Shown: positions 35,110 through 44,090, numbered from the stretch's first letter. The stretch is 64,000 nt of DNA from an uncultured Aquimarina sp. (GCA_947500545.1 CANMSO010000006.1:124001-188000); one strand, 5' to 3'. The notes: generated by a model not told the origin, from the letters alone. Numbers and translations are program-made.

Positions 35110-35352
35110 TTACATTTTATTATTCTTCTCTTTGTTATCATTTTTTTGTTTAAAAAGTCCAAACCAATTAGGGTTTAGCACTTTTAATTTTATCAAAACC
35201 CATAAAATCACTACAAAACACAAGCCTATAGCAATTGAGTTCATTGCACTTATTGAAGTTTCATTTTCTAGTTGAAACCGAATATATAATGAAACTATAG
35301 CATAGACACTTATTATTATGTCTGACACCTGTGGGGTGAATCTTACTTTCAT
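35110..35352 (-). CDS. Small membrane protein in the acetate operon
   Basis: 80 residues with two hydrophobic helices (about 10-27 and 38-60) and a charged C-terminus rich in Lys and Asn. No family recognised. It sits 11 bases before the synthetase start, between regulator and enzyme, so it is translated from the same mRNA. Confidence 0.6.
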   Translation of the reverse strand: MKVRFTPQVSDIIISVYAIVSLYIRFQLENETSISAMNSIAIGLCFVVILWVLIKLKVLNPNWFGLFKQKNDNKEKNNKM

Positions 35353-35403
35353 CTGTATATTTTTAAATTAAACAATAGTTGTTTGCGCACAACTTCAAAA
35401 ATG

Positions 35404-35766
35404 TTAATTCAACAATTCATTTATTTCTGAAACCAGTTTTTTTACTGAAAATGGTTTAGTTAAATATTTATCGGCTCCCATTTGCAATCCTTTTTCAATA
35501 TCCGCTGCTTTGTTCTTCGCCGAAAGAAATACTACTTTAGTATTCTTGAGATTTATATTATTCTTTATCTGTTTTAAAGTTTCATATCCATCTACATTTG
35601 GCATCATAATATCCAACAATACCACGTCAGGTATTTTATCTTCGGCTATTTGCATTGCTTCCCCTCCATCTCTAGCGATATACACTTCAAAGCTTTTTTT
35701 CTTAAAAGCATATTCCAGAGACATTACAATATTAGGTTCATCGTCTACAATTAGTATTTTTTTCAT
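35404..35766 (-). CDS. Receiver-only response regulator of the acetate operon
   Basis: 120 residues, one complete receiver: Asp8-Asp9 ('LIVDDEP'), phospho-acceptor Asp52 ('LLDIMMP'), 'VVFLSAK' with the switch Ser and 'YLTKPFS' with the Lys. There is no DNA-binding domain, unlike CrbR of Vibrio and Pseudomonas that controls acs with the related kinase CrbS. Position directly after the SSS-kinase gene makes them a pair; how the signal reaches DNA is open. Confidence 0.9.
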   Translation of the reverse strand: MKKILIVDDEPNIVMSLEYAFKKKSFEVYIARDGGEAMQIAEDKIPDVVLLDIMMPNVDGYETLKQIKNNINLKNTKVVFLSAKNKAADIEKGLQMGADKYLTKPFSVKKLVSEINELLN

Positions 35767-35810
35767 AGGTGTAATAATTTCTTCTTCAATGGGGTTTACT
35801 TTGGTTGTTT

Positions 35811-38495
35811 TTATTTAGGTATTGTAAAAAGGAAACGTGCACCCTTATTAAACTTTTTATCTACCCATATCTTTCCTTTATGGCTTTCTATAATCTTTTT
35901 ACTTATGGCTAATCCAAGTCCGCTTCCTGTTGGTTTTTTAATATTCTGATGTTTTGATTGATAGAACTTATCGAAAACGTAATTTACATCTTCTTTAGGA
36001 ATGCCTTTTCCATTATCTTCAACAATAACCTCTATTCCTTTTTTCTTTTCAATTGCCATTATCTTAATTGTTCCTGTTTCGGGTTCTGAAAACTTCAGGG
36101 CATTAGACAACAAATTGGTAAGTACCTGAAGCATTCGGTCCTCATCATAGTTAGCAAAGATTTCATTACCGTTTTGATGAACAATTTTTATTTTCTTGTT
36201 ACTTGCTATTTGCGAAATACCTAGAATAGCTTTTCCAATCGTTTCATCAATTTGATTGGATTGAATTTCTAATATTTCTTTACCCGTAGAAAGCTTTTCC
36301 AGATCAAGAATATTATGAATCAATCTTGCCAATCGATCAGAATCCATTACTATGTTGTCTAGAAATTTGGTTCTAAGTTCTATAGGCATATCATCCCCTT
36401 CAACCAAAACCTCTGACGCAGCCTTAATTGAAGTTATTGGCGTTTTCAATTCATGAGCTACCGTATCCAGAAACTCGTCTTTTAATCGATCTTGTTCTAA
36501 GAGTTCTACATTGGCAGATTTTAACTGCTCAGTAAGCTTAGTAAGTTCTTCTGATTTTTCTTGTAAGGCTTTATTAATAGCAATCGTTTCTTTGGATTCT
36601 TCTAATATTTTTAGAACTTCCAACAAGCTCACGGGTTCTTCTTTTGCTACACTACCAATCAAAATTCTTGCAGAAGCACTACCAATACTACCTGTAAGTA
36701 GTTTTTCAGAAAAATTTATAAGCTTCGCATCTGCCATTTCTTCTTCCTTAGAAATTCCATATTTTAAATAAAAAAGATTCAATGCTCTCTCTGTACGTTC
36801 TTCTCCCAAAAACCGATTTAACATATTACGAATGTCTGAAACATAAGCTTCTCCCTTCCACACAAAAGCTCTGTCCTGTAAATTAGTATAATTACTGCTA
36901 TGAACAAACATCTCTGCGTAGTTTCGTTCTCTATAATTTCCTTTAGAAAGCAATGACACTGTAAGAAAACTAAATGTATTTAGAAACATACTCCAAAAAA
37001 AAGCATGTGCTTCTGGGCTTAGAAAGTCTATTCCCAAAAATTCATATGGTTTCAATAAACTAATCCCAAATAACCCTTGATCTACAAATGAGTTACTTCT
37101 AGTAAGTACGTTCATAATAAACGGTAAAATCAAAGTATAGACCACAGTTAAAACACCAACAATCATCCCAATTTTTGCAGCTTTGGCAGAGCCTCTATTC
37201 CAAAAAAGTCCAATAAAAAATGAAGGAGCTAGCTGAGCTATAACTACAAAAGAGATTAGTCCAATAGAAAATAGTGACAGTTCATATGAGAAATTAACAT
37301 AAAAGAAGTAAGCGATAATAATTAATGTAAATATTGATATCCTTCTTATATTTTTAATATTGTTTGCATTCTTTTCAGGGTTTCCTTTTATAAACTTATC
37401 CAAAAATCCATATGGGATAATTAAATTATTGCTTACCATAGTTGACAAAGCGAGTGTAGAAACTACTACCATAGAAATCACAGCAGAGAACCCTCCTAAA
37501 AACACAATCATAGCTAATACTATATTGTTATTCTGTAAAGGCAAGAGAAGAGTATAGTAATCTTGATTAACGTTCTGGTCAAAAGAAAGATTTCCTCCCC
37601 AAGCTATAAAAATAACAAAGATATTGAATAGTAATAGATAAAGAGGAAATACCCAGATTGCTTTTTTAAGGTATCTTTCTCTATCATTTTCGACTACGGC
37701 AACATGAAATTGTCTTGGTAACAAAAAGATTGCAAAAAATGAAAGCATTATAGTAAACATCCAATTGAAACCAGATTCTAGACCATTGAATGAAGTAATC
37801 TGTTTGAAATTGTCGATTTGAGACGCTTGTTGATAAATATCCGAAGTGCCATCAAATAAGAAAAAAGTAACATATATTCCCGCAATAAGAAAGAAAGCGA
37901 GCTTTAGCACTGACTCTACCGCTACAGTAGTCATAATTCCTTTTCGACGTTGTGAAGCATCTGTAGCTTGAGTACCAAAAAAAGCTACAAAGACTGCTAA
38001 AAGAACTGCAATATAAAATGTAGAATCATCTAATATAGAAGTAGATATGTAACTGGTCTCATCGGTAATGATTTCAAATGTTTCAGAAATAGCTTTAAGT
38101 TGTAGCGAGATGTATGGAACAATTGCAAAAACACAAATTAAAGTAACTAATGCACCTAGAAAACGATTGTTTCCATATCGCAATGATATAAAATCTGCAA
38201 TACTAGAGATTTTATGTTGCTTTGAAATTCGTATTATCTTACGCATTACAAGTATCCATAAGGGTAATGAAATCACTGGTCCCAGATAAATAGTTAAAAA
38301 GCTAATTCCGGATTGAGATGCAATACCAACACTTCCATAATATGTCCATGCAGAGCAATAGACCGCTAGTGACAAAACATAAATATATGGGTTATTGACC
38401 CATTTACTTTTGGAGTTTTTTTCTGCCCAAAAAGCAATCAAAAACAACAAAGCCAAATAGACAATAATGATGGATATCAAAAGATAATTATTCAT
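35811..38495 (-). CDS. SSS-transporter/STAC sensor histidine kinase (CrbS/CbrA-like)
   Basis: 894 residues. An N-terminal sodium:solute symporter-like module with about 13 helices (1 to about 540), a STAC linker domain about 550-620 ('AFVWKGEAYVSDIRNMLNRF', 'GSASARILIG'), a short coiled coil, HisKA with His681 in 'DTVAHELKTP', and HATPase ('NLLSNALKF', 'DNGKGIP', 'GSGLGLAISKKI'). No PAS domain is visible between STAC and HisKA. In CrbS, a transporter-like module couples acetate status to kinase activity; this gene's place in the operon supports that role. Confidence 0.92.
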   Translation of the reverse strand: MNNYLLISIIIVYLALLFLIAFWAEKNSKSKWVNNPYIYVLSLAVYCSAWTYYGSVGIASQSGISFLTIYLGPVISLPLWILVMRKIIRISKQHKISSIADFISLRYGNNRFLGALVTLICVFAIVPYISLQLKAISETFEIITDETSYISTSILDDSTFYIAVLLAVFVAFFGTQATDASQRRKGIMTTVAVESVLKLAFFLIAGIYVTFFLFDGTSDIYQQASQIDNFKQITSFNGLESGFNWMFTIMLSFFAIFLLPRQFHVAVVENDRERYLKKAIWVFPLYLLLFNIFVIFIAWGGNLSFDQNVNQDYYTLLLPLQNNNIVLAMIVFLGGFSAVISMVVVSTLALSTMVSNNLIIPYGFLDKFIKGNPEKNANNIKNIRRISIFTLIIIAYFFYVNFSYELSLFSIGLISFVVIAQLAPSFFIGLFWNRGSAKAAKIGMIVGVLTVVYTLILPFIMNVLTRSNSFVDQGLFGISLLKPYEFLGIDFLSPEAHAFFWSMFLNTFSFLTVSLLSKGNYRERNYAEMFVHSSNYTNLQDRAFVWKGEAYVSDIRNMLNRFLGEERTERALNLFYLKYGISKEEEMADAKLINFSEKLLTGSIGSASARILIGSVAKEEPVSLLEVLKILEESKETIAINKALQEKSEELTKLTEQLKSANVELLEQDRLKDEFLDTVAHELKTPITSIKAASEVLVEGDDMPIELRTKFLDNIVMDSDRLARLIHNILDLEKLSTGKEILEIQSNQIDETIGKAILGISQIASNKKIKIVHQNGNEIFANYDEDRMLQVLTNLLSNALKFSEPETGTIKIMAIEKKKGIEVIVEDNGKGIPKEDVNYVFDKFYQSKHQNIKKPTGSGLGLAISKKIIESHKGKIWVDKKFNKGARFLFTIPK

Positions 38496-38682
38496 AATGC
38501 CTATGTAAAATGAAAAGCGAAATGATTATTGCCAAAATCCAAATAAGGAAAATAAAGAAATAGATTATTGGGAAACCAAAAATTTCGCCAGAGTGATCAA
38601 AAATCAACACCAATGGTACATTCCAAAGTAAAAACAACACTAAGGAAAGTACAATAAGCTTTTGTTGATGTCTTTTCTTCAT
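38488..38682 (-). CDS. Small DUF3311-like membrane protein
   Basis: 64 residues, two hydrophobic helices. 'LLWNVPLVLIFDHSGEIFGF' followed by 'PIIYFFIFLIWILAI' resembles DUF3311-type partners that precede SSS symporters. The 3' end overlaps the SSS-kinase start by 8 bases. It may be a small subunit of the transporter-like module, as DUF4212 is for the real symporter. Confidence 0.6.
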   Translation of the reverse strand: MKKRHQQKLIVLSLVLFLLWNVPLVLIFDHSGEIFGFPIIYFFIFLIWILAIIISLFILHRHYE

Positions 38683-38762
38683 TTTTGGATAATTGATCTT
38701 ATAAAGTTAGGAAAAATACAGTGCCCTGCATATTGTAGAGCACTGTATTCTTTTCTAATAAA

Positions 38763-40535
38763 TCAATGTGAAGATGCTTCACCTGCCCCACTTGGGATTC
38801 TAATGTCTTCAACAATTTCTTGAACTTTCTCTGGTGGTGCAGATGTCATTCTTGAAACAATCATTGAAATGATTACATTAACAATCATCGCTATAGTACC
38901 AAACCCTTCTGGTGAAGTACCAAACCACCACTCACTAGCAGGTCTGGGCTCCATAACTCCTATTAATCCCGTTTTATATCTAATCATATAGAATAACATT
39001 AGTGTAATACCGACAATCATACCGGATACAGCACCTTGTTTATTCATTCTTTTATCAAAAATACCAAGTATTATAGCCGGAAAAAATGATGCTGCTGCCA
39101 AACCAAAGGCCAGTGCGACGACAGCCGCTACAAACCCAGGTGGATAGATACCAAATAATCCAGCAATGATTACAGCAAACAATATACTAATACGTGCTGC
39201 CCAAAGCTCTCCTTTTTCAGAAATATTAGGTTTGATTTGCTTTTTGATCAAATCATGAGAAATTGAAGTAGAAATTACCAATAATAGCCCTGCTGCTGTA
39301 GATAATGCCGCAGCCAATCCTCCTGCAGCTACTAATGCAATTACCCAGTTTGGTAATTTTGCAATTTCTGGATTTGCAAGGACCATAATATCTCTGTCCA
39401 CATATAGTTCATTTGTAGAATCATTGGCATTGGATACTAACCGTTCACCATACTGTCCTCTTTGATCAATATATGCAGGTTTTCCATCAGTTGCACTTCC
39501 ATTCACATATTGAATTTTACCATCTTTATTCTTATCTGTCCAGGCAATTAATCCTGTGTTTTCCCAATTTTTAAACCATTCAGGAACTTCTTTATACTCT
39601 GTATTACTTACAGTTTCGATAAGATTTGTTCTTGCAAAAACAGCTATTGCGGGTGCGGTAGTATATAAAATTGCTATAAATAATAGGGCTAACCCGGCAG
39701 ATTTACGTGCATCCTTTACTTTTGGAACAGTAAAAAAACGAACAATTACGTGAGGTAATCCAGCAGTACCTACCATCAATGCCAGAGTAATTGCAAATAC
39801 ATCCCATGTAGATTTCGATCCACTGGTGTATTCTTTAAACCCTAATTGTGTATGTAAAGTATCTAATTTATCGAGTAAAAAAGTTCCATCTTCAACTGTT
39901 CCTCCCATTCCTATTTGTGGAATAATATTTCCGGTCATTTGCATTGAGATAAAAAATGCAGGAACCATAAATGCAAATATTAAAACACAATATTGTGCTA
40001 CCTGTGTATATGTGATTCCTTTCATTCCTCCTAGGAATGCAAAGACCAAAACAACCGCCATACCTATAATAACTCCTAGACTAATATCGACCTGTAAAAA
40101 TTGTGAAAACACGATTCCTACACCTCTCATTTGGCCCGCTACATAGGTGAACGATACGATCAGTGCACAAATCACCGCTACGGTTCTTGCTGTATTAGAG
40201 TAATATCGGTCTCCGATAAAATCGGGGACGGTGAACTTTCCAAATTTTCTAAGATAAGGTGCCAATAGCAGTGCTAGTAATACATAGCCACCAGTCCATC
40301 CCATTAAAAAAACAGAACCGTCATACCCCATAAACGAGATTAAACCTGCCATCGATATAAATGAAGCTGCACTCATCCAGTCGGCAGCAGTTGCCATACC
40401 ATTGGCCAAGGGGGAAACTCCACCACCTGCAACATAAAACTCTTTTGTAGAACCTGCTCTAGCCCATATAGCTATCCCAAAATAAAGGCTAAAAGTAATC
40501 CCTACTAAAATCCATGTCCATACTTGAACGCTCAT
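38763..40535 (-). CDS. Sodium:solute symporter, probable acetate permease (ActP-like)
   Basis: 590 residues, about 13 membrane helices. SSS family features: 'EFYVAGGGVSPLANGMATAADWMSAASF'-type N-terminal core (the family's GGG...D/AWMSAA motif), 'YRTK'-containing loop, and a C-terminal Gly/Ala-rich region. A long hydrophilic loop with charged residues is present about 335-390, as in the DUF4212-linked subfamily. Directly downstream of DUF4212 and upstream of the kinase and synthetase, so acetate or a short monocarboxylate is the likely substrate. Confidence 0.9.
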   Translation of the reverse strand: MSVQVWTWILVGITFSLYFGIAIWARAGSTKEFYVAGGGVSPLANGMATAADWMSAASFISMAGLISFMGYDGSVFLMGWTGGYVLLALLLAPYLRKFGKFTVPDFIGDRYYSNTARTVAVICALIVSFTYVAGQMRGVGIVFSQFLQVDISLGVIIGMAVVLVFAFLGGMKGITYTQVAQYCVLIFAFMVPAFFISMQMTGNIIPQIGMGGTVEDGTFLLDKLDTLHTQLGFKEYTSGSKSTWDVFAITLALMVGTAGLPHVIVRFFTVPKVKDARKSAGLALLFIAILYTTAPAIAVFARTNLIETVSNTEYKEVPEWFKNWENTGLIAWTDKNKDGKIQYVNGSATDGKPAYIDQRGQYGERLVSNANDSTNELYVDRDIMVLANPEIAKLPNWVIALVAAGGLAAALSTAAGLLLVISTSISHDLIKKQIKPNISEKGELWAARISILFAVIIAGLFGIYPPGFVAAVVALAFGLAAASFFPAIILGIFDKRMNKQGAVSGMIVGITLMLFYMIRYKTGLIGVMEPRPASEWWFGTSPEGFGTIAMIVNVIISMIVSRMTSAPPEKVQEIVEDIRIPSGAGEASSH

Positions 40536-40565
40536 AATAATATATTTTTTTGGTTAGTATTAAGA

Positions 40566-40823
40566 TTACTCATCGTAACCATATTTTTTATCCAGTTTAT
40601 TCATCAATCGTACATACACAAAAATGAGTATGACAAAAACATAAATCGAACCTTGTTGTGCAAACCAGAATCCAAGTTTAAATCCTCCCAATCGAATATT
40701 ATTGAGTGCATCTTTGAACAATATTCCTGCTCCATAGGAAACTAAAAACCAAATTGTTAATAGAATTACAAGGTATTTTAGGTTTTCTTTCCAGTACGCG
40801 ACGGCCTTTTGTTTATCTGTCAT
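40566..40823 (-). CDS. DUF4212 symporter small subunit
   Basis: 85 residues, two membrane helices; 'YWKENLKYLVILLTIWFLVSY' and 'GFKLGFWFAQQGSIYVFVIL' match the DUF4212 family that always precedes this type of SSS symporter, and by analogy with DUF485-ActP forms part of the transporter. Located 30 bases before the symporter start. Confidence 0.88.
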   Translation of the reverse strand: MTDKQKAVAYWKENLKYLVILLTIWFLVSYGAGILFKDALNNIRLGGFKLGFWFAQQGSIYVFVILIFVYVRLMNKLDKKYGYDE

Positions 40824-40834
40824 AATATTTAGTT

Positions 40835-42070
40835 TTATAAATAAATCATAGCTTGAAGGGTTACGAAACTTTGTGCTTCATTATCCCCATATTTTGTATT
40901 AAGATACTCTAAAGTTATTTTAGAATTGTGTCCACTAAAATATGCATTTGCACCTAAGCCAAAAGTAGTTGCGTTATCATCAATAGCATCTATAGATCTA
41001 GTATTGAATGAAGCATAGGGCTGAAATTTAGTTTTCTTGTTATCATTAGGTATTACATACCCTACATGACCATAAATCATAGAACCTGTTTCATACGTCT
41101 GTCCAAGTGTGAAATTTTCTCCGTAATCACTATTTTGATAGGTAGCATATGCTGTAATAGCAGAACCATTTTCGCCTAGTGGAGCATCATAAAAAGCATC
41201 TACGGCAAATATCGCTACATCCTCACCTTCCAGTTCTCCTGCAGTATTAGCAATTACACTTCCATTTGGATGAAGAAAGAATCCTGCTCCTATATTAAAG
41301 ATTTTTTTACCACCTATATACGAACCCACCTTGTAAGGCAAAAAATTTGATTCTTGATCAAAAAAATTATAGTCAAAGTATCCTGCAAAATTTTTGCCGG
41401 CATCCTTAGAACCTAATAATCGTCTACCAGCGTATACTGCTGGTTCCCCCGCGACTGGGGCGGCTACTGTTTCTTGCAAATTATTTGTACCAGATTCATT
41501 TATCGATACTCTATACTGCAATTTGCCAAATGCACCTTTTGCATACATACCTATATGTCTTGCAAATTGGTCTGACAATCCAATAGTTGCCCAAGATTGT
41601 CGGTTATTGTCTAGAGTCATTATGTTAAGCGTGCTCTGATTATTAAGACGTGAAATTCCATTCCAATAATGTAGTCCACCACCTATCGCATGATTTTTTC
41701 CGATACTATATTGTACCCAAACATCATGAAAGAATAGCTGAGACTCTTCTCCTCTTCCTAAAGGACTCTGGTTATTACCGTTCAGGCTATTTAATCCAAA
41801 ATGAGTGAGAATCATAAAATCTTTATTGATTTGCGCGTAGGTAAGAATTCTGGCTCTGCGAATACTCATACTAGTATTGCTAACATCGTCTGGCACTTCA
41901 TCTTGATACCTTGCCCAAAATTGTGCCCATGAAATGATCCTAAAATATTTTGATCCTTCATCATTGAGTTTCACTTTAAGTCCTCCTGTATAATCTGGTG
42001 AACCTTGTGAATACAAAAACTGCGAGGCAAAAAAACTTATACCTAACAGTAATATAAATTGTTTTCTCAT
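40835..42070 (-). CDS. Outer-membrane porin-like protein (first gene of acetate operon)
   Basis: 411 residues. Signal peptide about 1-22, then alternating barrel strands with loops rich in Asn/Gly: 'KYFRIISWAQFWARYQDEVP', 'SIRRARILTYAQINKDFMIL', 'HAIGGGLHYWNGISRL', 'FQPYASFNTRSID'. The pattern is that of phosphate-selective-porin/OprO-like Bacteroidota porins. Start lies 12 bases before DUF4212, so it shares the mRNA. It probably lets acetate or other small anions cross the outer membrane. Confidence 0.8.
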   Translation of the reverse strand: MRKQFILLLGISFFASQFLYSQGSPDYTGGLKVKLNDEGSKYFRIISWAQFWARYQDEVPDDVSNTSMSIRRARILTYAQINKDFMILTHFGLNSLNGNNQSPLGRGEESQLFFHDVWVQYSIGKNHAIGGGLHYWNGISRLNNQSTLNIMTLDNNRQSWATIGLSDQFARHIGMYAKGAFGKLQYRVSINESGTNNLQETVAAPVAGEPAVYAGRRLLGSKDAGKNFAGYFDYNFFDQESNFLPYKVGSYIGGKKIFNIGAGFFLHPNGSVIANTAGELEGEDVAIFAVDAFYDAPLGENGSAITAYATYQNSDYGENFTLGQTYETGSMIYGHVGYVIPNDNKKTKFQPYASFNTRSIDAIDDNATTFGLGANAYFSGHNSKITLEYLNTKYGDNEAQSFVTLQAMIYL

Positions 42071-42087
42071 AGAGTTTTAAAAGATTA

Positions 42088-42124
42088 GATTAGTATTAAT
42101 TTGATTTTGTGCGCACTACTAATC
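42088..42124. promoter_or_regulatory. Palindromic elements in the leader of the acetate operon
   Basis: GATTAGT / ACTAATC arms (7 bp, 23-base spacer) enclose a separate 8-bp palindrome GTGCGCAC (42109-42116). They sit 18-54 bases before the porin start codon. They could be a stem-loop in the mRNA leader or a regulator site. Confidence 0.4.
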
Positions 42125-42152
42125 TCTTAAAAAGTATGAGTTAACTAAAACC

Positions 42153-42187
42153 TAATATATTTATTCGTTAATTTAATATATTTATTC
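42153..42187. promoter_or_regulatory. Tandem 14-bp direct repeats upstream of the acetate operon
   Basis: TAATATATTTATTC occurs twice (42153-42166, 42174-42187) with a period of 21 bases, two helical turns, so a dimeric or tandem DNA-binding protein would contact one face. The second copy reaches into the last codons of the InsA-like gene. Related motifs occur upstream of that gene and of the next one. Confidence 0.5.
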
Positions 42188-42601
42188 TTTAAAACGTTCC
42201 CATTTTATAAGCATAAACTTGTCACCTAGTTCAGTTACAACTACACCTGCTCCTGATAAATTATTGATATCTTGAAAATATTCGGACAACTCTGATGAAT
42301 TCAATATTTTGTATGTAGGATGGTAATTAGAATTATATGGTCTTTTAATTCCATATTTTTTCACCCAATTCATTATACTTACATGAGAAATACCTAAAAT
42401 ACGTTCAATCTCTCTATATGTTAACCCCTCTAAATACAACTGAAGTGCCTTGTTAACATAATAATCATCTATTTTCTTTCCAATCTTATTTACTGAAAAA
42501 AAATATCCGCACGATTTACATTTAAATCGTTGCCTATTATTTACTACTCCGCTCTTTATATATTCTCCTGAACCACAATTAGGACATGCTTCAATTTTCA
42601 T
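42182..42601 (-). CDS. InsA-like zinc-ribbon/helix-turn-helix protein (domesticated IS1-type)
   Basis: 139 residues. An N-terminal zinc ribbon, C-x2-C ... C-x2-C ('EACPNCGSGEYIK', 'FKCKSCGYFFS'), then a helix-turn-helix about 52-90 ('YLEGLTYREIERILGISHVS', 'NWVKKYG') as in IS1 InsA. There is no InsB partner and no terminal inverted repeats, so it is not an active insertion sequence. A unique C-terminal 45 residues ('NLSGAGVVVTELGDKF') may bind an effector or the phosphorylated regulator. Its stop lies next to the operon promoter, which makes it a strong candidate for the operon's DNA-binding regulator. Confidence 0.75.
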   Translation of the reverse strand: MKIEACPNCGSGEYIKSGVVNNRQRFKCKSCGYFFSVNKIGKKIDDYYVNKALQLYLEGLTYREIERILGISHVSIMNWVKKYGIKRPYNSNYHPTYKILNSSELSEYFQDINNLSGAGVVVTELGDKFMLIKWERFKE

Positions 42602-42610
42602 ATATACTTA

Positions 42611-42650
42611 TTTAGCATAAATATAACAATTTAGCAATAAAGTATTAGAT
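42611..42650. promoter_or_regulatory. Repeated motif in front of the InsA-like gene
   Basis: Two plus-strand copies, TTTAGCATAAATATAAC and TTTAGCAATAAAGTATTA, 19 bases apart, just upstream of the InsA-like start. The second resembles, on the plus strand, the reverse complement of the repeat near 42761 (AATAAAAGTATTAAATT). They suggest autoregulation. Confidence 0.4.
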
Positions 42651-42760
42651 TTGATATCTTTACACCAAAAAATATACTAAAAACTTATTGTTAGCGAAAT
42701 GGTTTCACATATAATAAACAAATGTCAAAAACGTTTTCTTCTTGTAAAATTTTGATTTAA

Positions 42761-42779
42761 TTTAATACTTTTATTCGTT
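42761..42779. promoter_or_regulatory. Third type of the AT-rich repeat, upstream of 42815 gene
   Basis: TTTAATACTTTTATTCGTT resembles the tandem repeats at 42153-42187 (shared TAATA..TTTATTC). It lies 36 bases before the start of the small membrane protein gene. Confidence 0.4.
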
Positions 42780-42814
42780 TCCAAGTTTTAGAATTTAAAT
42801 GATAGATAAGTCCC

Positions 42815-43174
42815 ATGAATAATAAAAAAATTACCCAATATGCTATTTATGCCGTAGCCGTCCTTTGTGCAGCATTGATTAACGAACATATTATTAAGTA
42901 TGTAAAAAAACATATAGACCAACAAGGATACCTGTTGGTATTAATAGACATGGCAATAGTTGTGCTTATTTTTGCTCCAGCGTTTGGACTAGTAACCAAG
43001 TACACCAAAAAACTTTCACAAGCTTACCTAAATTCTTCTAAAAAATTCTCTGCTAGTAATAAAAATGGAACCTTACTAGGGTTTACAATAGCGATCTTCA
43101 TTTTATTCCTTCTCTATGCAAACCTAAGGCACAACCTAAATGTAGTTGATGATATGAAAGCAATAATACGTTAA
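42815..43174 (+). CDS. Small membrane protein, unknown
   Basis: 119 residues, three hydrophobic segments (about 8-25, 39-62, 88-105) separated by Lys-rich loops ('KKLSQAYLNSSKKFSASNK'). No family recognised. It is divergent from the InsA-like gene and convergent with the isomerase gene (10-base gap). The upstream repeat suggests it may be under the same control as the acetate operon. Confidence 0.5.
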   Translation: MNNKKITQYAIYAVAVLCAALINEHIIKYVKKHIDQQGYLLVLIDMAIVVLIFAPAFGLVTKYTKKLSQAYLNSSKKFSASNKNGTLLGFTIAIFILFLLYANLRHNLNVVDDMKAIIR

Positions 43175-43184
43175 TTGGATTTTA

Positions 43185-44090
43185 TCAAACATCGCAAATT
43201 GTAATTCCTTCTTTTAGCGCGTCTAACTTATTATCATAAGTTGGTATAAACTCTTGGGCTACGTATCCGTTAAAACCAGTTTCTACAATTGCATTCATAA
43301 TAGCCGGATAATTAAGCTCCTGACTTGCGTTAATCTCATTTCGACCAGGCACACCACCAGTATGATAATGAGTGATGTACTCATTATATTTCCTGATAGT
43401 AGCAATGATATCACCTTCCATAATTTGCATATGGTATATGTCGTACAATAACTTGAAATTATTAGATCCAATTTTATCAACTAAAGCAACGCCCCAAGGA
43501 GTATGATCACATTGATAATCTTCATGATCTACCTTACTATTTAGCAACTCCATCACTATAGTAACATTGTTTTTTTCTGCATGTTTTACCAAAACATCTA
43601 ATCCCTCGGCACAATGTTCTAAACCAAATTCATCAGAAACACTATTGCGATTACCAGAGAAAACAATAACTTGTTTTATGCCTGCATGAGATGCTTCGGA
43701 AATAAGCTTAAGATATTGTTCTTGTAGTTTTTTATGGTTTTTAGGATCATTAAATCCATCTGTAATACTAGCAAAAGCATCTGTTGCCAGAGAACATTCT
43801 AATCCGGCGTCTAAAACTGTTTGCCATTCTTCAGGTTTTAGTAGATCAATCGCTTTTAAACCTATTTCTTTTCCTTTTTCTGCAAACTCCTGCAACGGAA
43901 TACTCTGATAACACCATCTACAAGCAGCATGATTTATATTTCCTTTTAAAGAGTTTGTAGAAACATTCGAAAAATTCATTGGATCACTTTTCGAATATCC
44001 GGCCATAGCAGGACCTGCAATACTTATTGCTCCCATACCTAATGACATGTTTCTAACTGCCTGTCTACGATTAATTTTTTTTGCTGCCAT
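43185..44090 (-). CDS. Hydroxypyruvate isomerase-like TIM-barrel protein with Tat signal
   Basis: 301 residues from 'MAAKKINRRQAVRN'; the frame extends to 44126 without support. The N-terminus has a twin-arginine motif (Arg-Arg in 'INRRQAVRN') and hydrophobic stretch 'MSLGMGAISIAGPAMAG', so export is likely. The mature part is a xylose-isomerase-like barrel of the Hyi family: 'FAEKGKEIGLKAIDLL', 'TIVMELLNSKVDHEDYQCD', 'LLYDIYHMQIMEGD', 'HTGGVPGRNEI' with the metal-binding Glu, Asp, His and Glu. The kinase upstream on the same strand suggests sugar metabolism. Confidence 0.82.
   Translation of the reverse strand: MAAKKINRRQAVRNMSLGMGAISIAGPAMAGYSKSDPMNFSNVSTNSLKGNINHAACRWCYQSIPLQEFAEKGKEIGLKAIDLLKPEEWQTVLDAGLECSLATDAFASITDGFNDPKNHKKLQEQYLKLISEASHAGIKQVIVFSGNRNSVSDEFGLEHCAEGLDVLVKHAEKNNVTIVMELLNSKVDHEDYQCDHTPWGVALVDKIGSNNFKLLYDIYHMQIMEGDIIATIRKYNEYITHYHTGGVPGRNEINASQELNYPAIMNAIVETGFNGYVAQEFIPTYDNKLDALKEGITICDV

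Noticed and set aside
42182..42601. Complete IS1-type insertion sequence
   Set aside because: Only an InsA-like gene is present. There is no InsB frame, no terminal inverted repeats and no target duplication.
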